Origin: an uncultured Anaerolineae bacterium
GTDB taxonomy: Bacteria; Chloroflexota; Anaerolineae; Promineifilales; Promineifilaceae
Direction of reading: 5' to 3'
Assembly (NCBI GenBank): GCA_905479495.1
Contig: CAJQMR010000005.1
Span: 310,001 to 374,000 of the forward strand
Length of the DNA: 64,000 nucleotides
Shown here in pieces: positions 61,362 through 64,000 of the stretch (its first letter is position 1; the number at the start of each line of letters is the position of its first letter). Under the pieces are notes generated by a model. The model was not told the DNA's origin. It searched no databases and saw only the letters and a list, made by a program, of their open reading frames with translations. The translations under genes and the position numbers were made by a program.

Positions 61362-62279
61362 ATGACGAAGAAGATTGGTTTGATGGTAGGGATGGAATGG
61401 TCCTGGCCACCAGCGTTTATTGAGGAAGTAAACGGCCGTAACGAGGATGTTATCGCCGAGTTTGTAACCATTGGCGGCACGCAAATGGATGAGCCGTGCG
61501 AATATGCTGTCATTGTAGACCGCATTTCGCATGAGGTACCCTACTATCGCTCGTATTTGAAGAATGCGATGCTGCAAGGGACACATGTGATCAACAATCC
61601 GTTGATGTGGACGGCTGACGACAAGTTTTTTGGGGCCTCGTTGATTACAAAATTGGGTCTGGATAGTCCGAAAACGGCCGTCTTGCCCAACAAAGAGTAT
61701 ATTCCCGGCATCGACCACAGCAAAAGCTTGCGCAACCTGGCCTTCCCCATGCCCTGGCAGGAGTTGGTCGAATACGTGGGCGGCTTTCCCTGCATTTTGA
61801 AGGATGCGCACGGCGGCGGCTGGAAAGAAGTATACGTTTGCCACAACATGGAAGATCTATACCGCAGCTACGATCAATCGGGCCTGCTGACGATGGTGCT
61901 GCAAGAGTTCATCACCTGGGACGATTACATCCGCTGCATGGTGCTGGGGCAGGAAGAGGTTTTGGTGATGAACTACGATCCCGGCACCCGCCAATACAGC
62001 CATCCCAACCTTTCGCCAGAGCTGCATGACCGGATTGTGGCCGACTGCCAGACCTTGTGCCGCGCCTTTGGCTACGACATGAATACCTGCGAATTTGCCG
62101 TGCGCGACGGCATCCCTTATGCCATCGACTTCATGAACCCGGCCCCGGACATGGACGTGAATTCGCTGGGCTACGAGTTCCACCGCTGGTGTGTGGAAGG
62201 CATGGCCGACCTGTGCATTGGCCTGGCCCTGGAGCCACGCCCGCCAGTGGCCGAGACACGCTGGAACGAGTTGTTTTAG
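61362..62279 (+). CDS. ATP-grasp ligase (RimK/biotin-carboxylase-like fold)
   Basis: A 305-residue ATP-grasp protein. The ATP-binding region is seen in FPCILKDAHGGGWKEVYVC (with Lys and glycine-rich loop), LQEFITWDDYIRCMVLGQE, and the metal-binding YAIDFMNPAPDMD. Such enzymes join a carboxylate to an amine through an acyl-phosphate. AAGGAGAGGG precedes the ATG. The pairing with a second ATP-grasp gene and a hydrolase suggests a small-molecule or peptide ligase pathway. Substrate unknown. Confidence 0.85.
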   Translation: MTKKIGLMVGMEWSWPPAFIEEVNGRNEDVIAEFVTIGGTQMDEPCEYAVIVDRISHEVPYYRSYLKNAMLQGTHVINNPLMWTADDKFFGASLITKLGLDSPKTAVLPNKEYIPGIDHSKSLRNLAFPMPWQELVEYVGGFPCILKDAHGGGWKEVYVCHNMEDLYRSYDQSGLLTMVLQEFITWDDYIRCMVLGQEEVLVMNYDPGTRQYSHPNLSPELHDRIVADCQTLCRAFGYDMNTCEFAVRDGIPYAIDFMNPAPDMDVNSLGYEFHRWCVEGMADLCIGLALEPRPPVAETRWNELF

Positions 62280-62291
62280 GATGTGAAACCG

Positions 62292-62374
62292 ACCCCCTCC
62301 CTAACCCTCCCCCTGAAAAGGGGAGGGGATTGGCCCCTCTCCCTCTCAGGGAGAGGGCTGGGGTGAGGGTGGAT
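62292..62374. repeat. GC-rich CCCTCCCTAACCCTCCCC-type repeat
   Basis: Two inverted units (CCCCTCCCCTTTTCAGGGGG-like and CCCTCTCAGGGAGAGGG) lie in the spacer between the two ATP-grasp genes. The type is widespread in bacterial genomes. Confidence 0.65.
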
Positions 62375-62407
62375 TTTTGAGAGAAATGAAGACAGCAGGG
62401 TGAGAAG

Positions 62408-63757
62408 ATGGCATTGAAGGAAGCAATACGAACCTACCATGATTTATTGACCGATGAGTTGGCGGCGGAGTCGCAGGGGCAGTTGGATGAGCAGATGGCG
62501 CAGCGGGGTTTGTTTTTTGGCAAACGGCCGTTATGCACCGTGCTGCGTCCCCGTTTTTTAACCCCAGAGCAATACATTTATGTACGTAAATCGATTCGGC
62601 CGCTGCTGCGTGCCTTCGAGAAAATCTCCGAGCTGGCCGTAGCGGATGCTGAGTTTTGCGCCCAGTTTGGCCTGCTGGATTGGGAAGAAGAACTCATCCA
62701 GCACGATCCCAAATACAAGGGCCACACGCCGCTCACCCGGCTGGATGCCTTTTACGTCACCGAAAACAACGAGCTGAAGTTTACCGAGTACAACGCCGAA
62801 GTGCCCGCCGCCTCGGCCTACAACGATGTGTTGAACGAGGTGTTTTATGGCCTGCCGGTGATGGGGGAATTTTTGCGCCAGTATGCGGTACGGCCGTTGC
62901 CCACCCGACACAGCGTTTTACATGTTTTATTAGACGCTTACCGTCAGGCCGGTGGCACCAGTCGGCCGCAAATTGGCATTTTGGATTGGCACGATGTGCC
63001 CACGCGCAGCGAGTTTGAGTTGTTCACCCAATATTTTGAATCCCAGGGCTTTGCTACCAAGATTGTGGACCCGCGTGAAGTGGTTTATGAAAACGGCCGT
63101 TTGCACCATGAAGGCTTCCAGATTGACATCATCTACAAGCGGGTGCTCATTACCGAGCTGATTGAGCGAGGCGGGCTGGACCAGCCGGTGGTGCGCGCCG
63201 TGCGCGACGGCAATGTGTGTATGGTGAACCCGTTCCGCTGCAAAATTTTGTACAAAAAGATGAGCCTGGCGGTGCTGAGCGATGAGCGCAATGCCCATTT
63301 GTTTGATAAAGACGAAACGGCCGTTATCCACAACCATATTCCCTGGACCCGCACCGTGGAAGAACGCAAAACGGTGTACGGTGGCCTGCCCATCGACCTG
63401 ATTCCTTTTATGCACAAATACAAAGACCAGCTGGTGCTAAAGCCCAACGACGATTACGGGGGGCACGGCATTGTGTTGGGCTGGCAAACCAACGCCAGCG
63501 GCTGGGAACAGGCGGTGCAAAACGCCCTGGAAAACCCATACATTGTGCAGGAGCGGGTGGTGATTCCCGAAGAACCGTACCCCAGCATGGTGGACGGCCG
63601 TTTGCAAATCTACAACCGCATGTTAGACACCGCCCCCTTTATTTTCCACGGTGATTATGTGGATGGCTGCCTGACCCGCCTCTCCACCGACCCGCTGCTC
63701 AACGTCTCCGCCGGAGGTGGCTCCACCGTGCCCACGTTTGTGGTAGAAAAAAGGTAA
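62408..63757 (+). CDS. ATP-grasp-like ligase, possibly circularly permuted type
   Basis: A 449-residue protein. The C-terminal half shows an ATP-grasp pattern: DQLVLKPNDDYGGHGIVLGW and NPYIVQERVVIPEE, then LNVSAGGGSTVPTFVV. The N-terminal half has a conserved-looking FYVTENNELKFTEYNAEVP, similar to the glutathionylspermidine synthase-like/DUF404 type of circularly permuted ATP-grasp proteins. The family is inferred from general pattern. The gene is 128 bases downstream of another ATP-grasp gene. It would ligate a carboxylate and an amine. Substrate unknown. Confidence 0.78.
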   Translation: MALKEAIRTYHDLLTDELAAESQGQLDEQMAQRGLFFGKRPLCTVLRPRFLTPEQYIYVRKSIRPLLRAFEKISELAVADAEFCAQFGLLDWEEELIQHDPKYKGHTPLTRLDAFYVTENNELKFTEYNAEVPAASAYNDVLNEVFYGLPVMGEFLRQYAVRPLPTRHSVLHVLLDAYRQAGGTSRPQIGILDWHDVPTRSEFELFTQYFESQGFATKIVDPREVVYENGRLHHEGFQIDIIYKRVLITELIERGGLDQPVVRAVRDGNVCMVNPFRCKILYKKMSLAVLSDERNAHLFDKDETAVIHNHIPWTRTVEERKTVYGGLPIDLIPFMHKYKDQLVLKPNDDYGGHGIVLGWQTNASGWEQAVQNALENPYIVQERVVIPEEPYPSMVDGRLQIYNRMLDTAPFIFHGDYVDGCLTRLSTDPLLNVSAGGGSTVPTFVVEKR

Positions 63758-63759
63758 TG

Positions 63760-63829
63760 GGACACAGATTTTCACAGATAAACACAGATTTTTTCTTTAT
63801 CTGTGAAAATCTGTGTTTATCTGTGTCCT
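63760..63829. repeat. Intergenic inverted repeat, GGACACAGATTTTCACAGAT type
   Basis: Arms of about 30 bases made of ACACAGAT and TCACAGAT words pair almost perfectly around a short TTTTCTTT loop, right after the ATP-grasp stop. Confidence 0.75.
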
Positions 63830-63853
63830 ATTTTGTTTGAAGCAGGTAAAGTT

Positions 63854-64000
63854 ATGAGCATCGAAGACCAAATCGACCAGGCTATGATTCAGATGTTTGC
63901 CCAGATGCACGCCCGTTTTGGCAAAGCCGTCAAAGGACAATGGTTTTACGATGGTGAAGCGTGCCCTGGCTGCGGCCGAAAAGTGGACGCAATGCGCCAC
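63854..64000 (+). CDS. Start of a zinc-ribbon protein (partial)
   Basis: An ATG at 63854, preceded by AGGTAAAG, opens a frame that runs off the window end (49 codons). It begins MSIEDQIDQAMIQMFAQMHA and contains a CPGCG zinc-ribbon-like pair (ACPGCGRKVDAMRH). It would be the next gene of the ATP-grasp operon. Function unknown. Confidence 0.6.
   Translation, partial: MSIEDQIDQAMIQMFAQMHARFGKAVKGQWFYDGEACPGCGRKVDAMRH

Noticed and set aside
1..64000. Prophage, transposon or integron
   Set aside because: No integrase, transposase, phage structural gene or tRNA-associated direct repeat was found on either strand.

Overview
The window looks like chromosomal DNA of a member of the Chloroflexota, most likely an Anaerolineae/Ardenticatenia-type organism. 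The evidence is a secreted protein ending in a hydrophobic FLPFVIR tail, lipoproteins and envelope proteins with long Thr-Pro tails, AGGAGG-type ribosome binding sites and the gene repertoire. This placement is an inference; no rRNA or tRNA gene is visible. Almost all of the window is ordinary dense coding sequence, and I see no prophage, integrase, transposase or CRISPR array.

Layout. 0-0.2 kb: the end of a secreted protein. 0.3-8.3 kb (minus strand): FTR1-type iron permease; a probable envelope-stress unit of small membrane protein, ABC exporter, two NarL-type histidine kinases and one LuxR-type regulator; and RsgA. 8.5-19.7 kb: a lipoprotein, a DMT transporter with a SpoIIE-type phosphatase, a six-module DUF5671-like membrane protein, a 14-blade WD40 lipoprotein, EtfBA and a zinc-ribbon membrane protein. 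20-29 kb: CDP-alcohol phosphotransferase and flippase-like genes, a rhomboid protease, and a six-gene minus-strand operon (GTP cyclohydrolase II-RibD reductase fusion, thioesterase, MDR dehydrogenase, PTPS/QueD-like protein, glycosyltransferase, methyltransferase). Together these may form an undescribed pathway for a GTP-derived or glycolipid product. 29-45 kb: permease, endonuclease III, glycogen debranching enzyme, 6-phosphogluconate dehydrogenase, double cNMP-binding protein, HIT protein, RpiA, a membrane-fused molybdopterin oxidoreductase with a DM13 protein, an APC/SLC12-like transporter and two coiled-coil membrane proteins.

45.2-54.5 kb holds the most striking locus: two convergent operons encoding five multiheme c-type cytochromes (about 45 heme-binding motifs) and a cytochrome b. 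Both operons start with paralogous 421-residue octaheme lipoproteins that carry a collagen-like Gly-X-Y linker directly after the lipobox. Both promoters share a 24-nt motif (19 of 24 positions identical). The set looks like two quinol-linked electron conduits to the cell surface. 54.9-64 kb: GyrA, an AAA ATPase, DegV with a structured leader, and an operon of an esterase-like hydrolase with two ATP-grasp ligases and the start of a zinc-ribbon gene.

Over the whole window the palindrome ACGGCCGT (usually AACGGCCGTT) recurs about 95 times by my hand count, mostly inside genes, where it encodes Thr-Ala-Val, Asn-Gly-Arg or Arg-Pro. It is nearly absent from the cytochrome locus and from the WD40 gene. 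Intergenic spaces carry many imperfect inverted repeats built from short repeated words, which seem to do much of the work of terminators.
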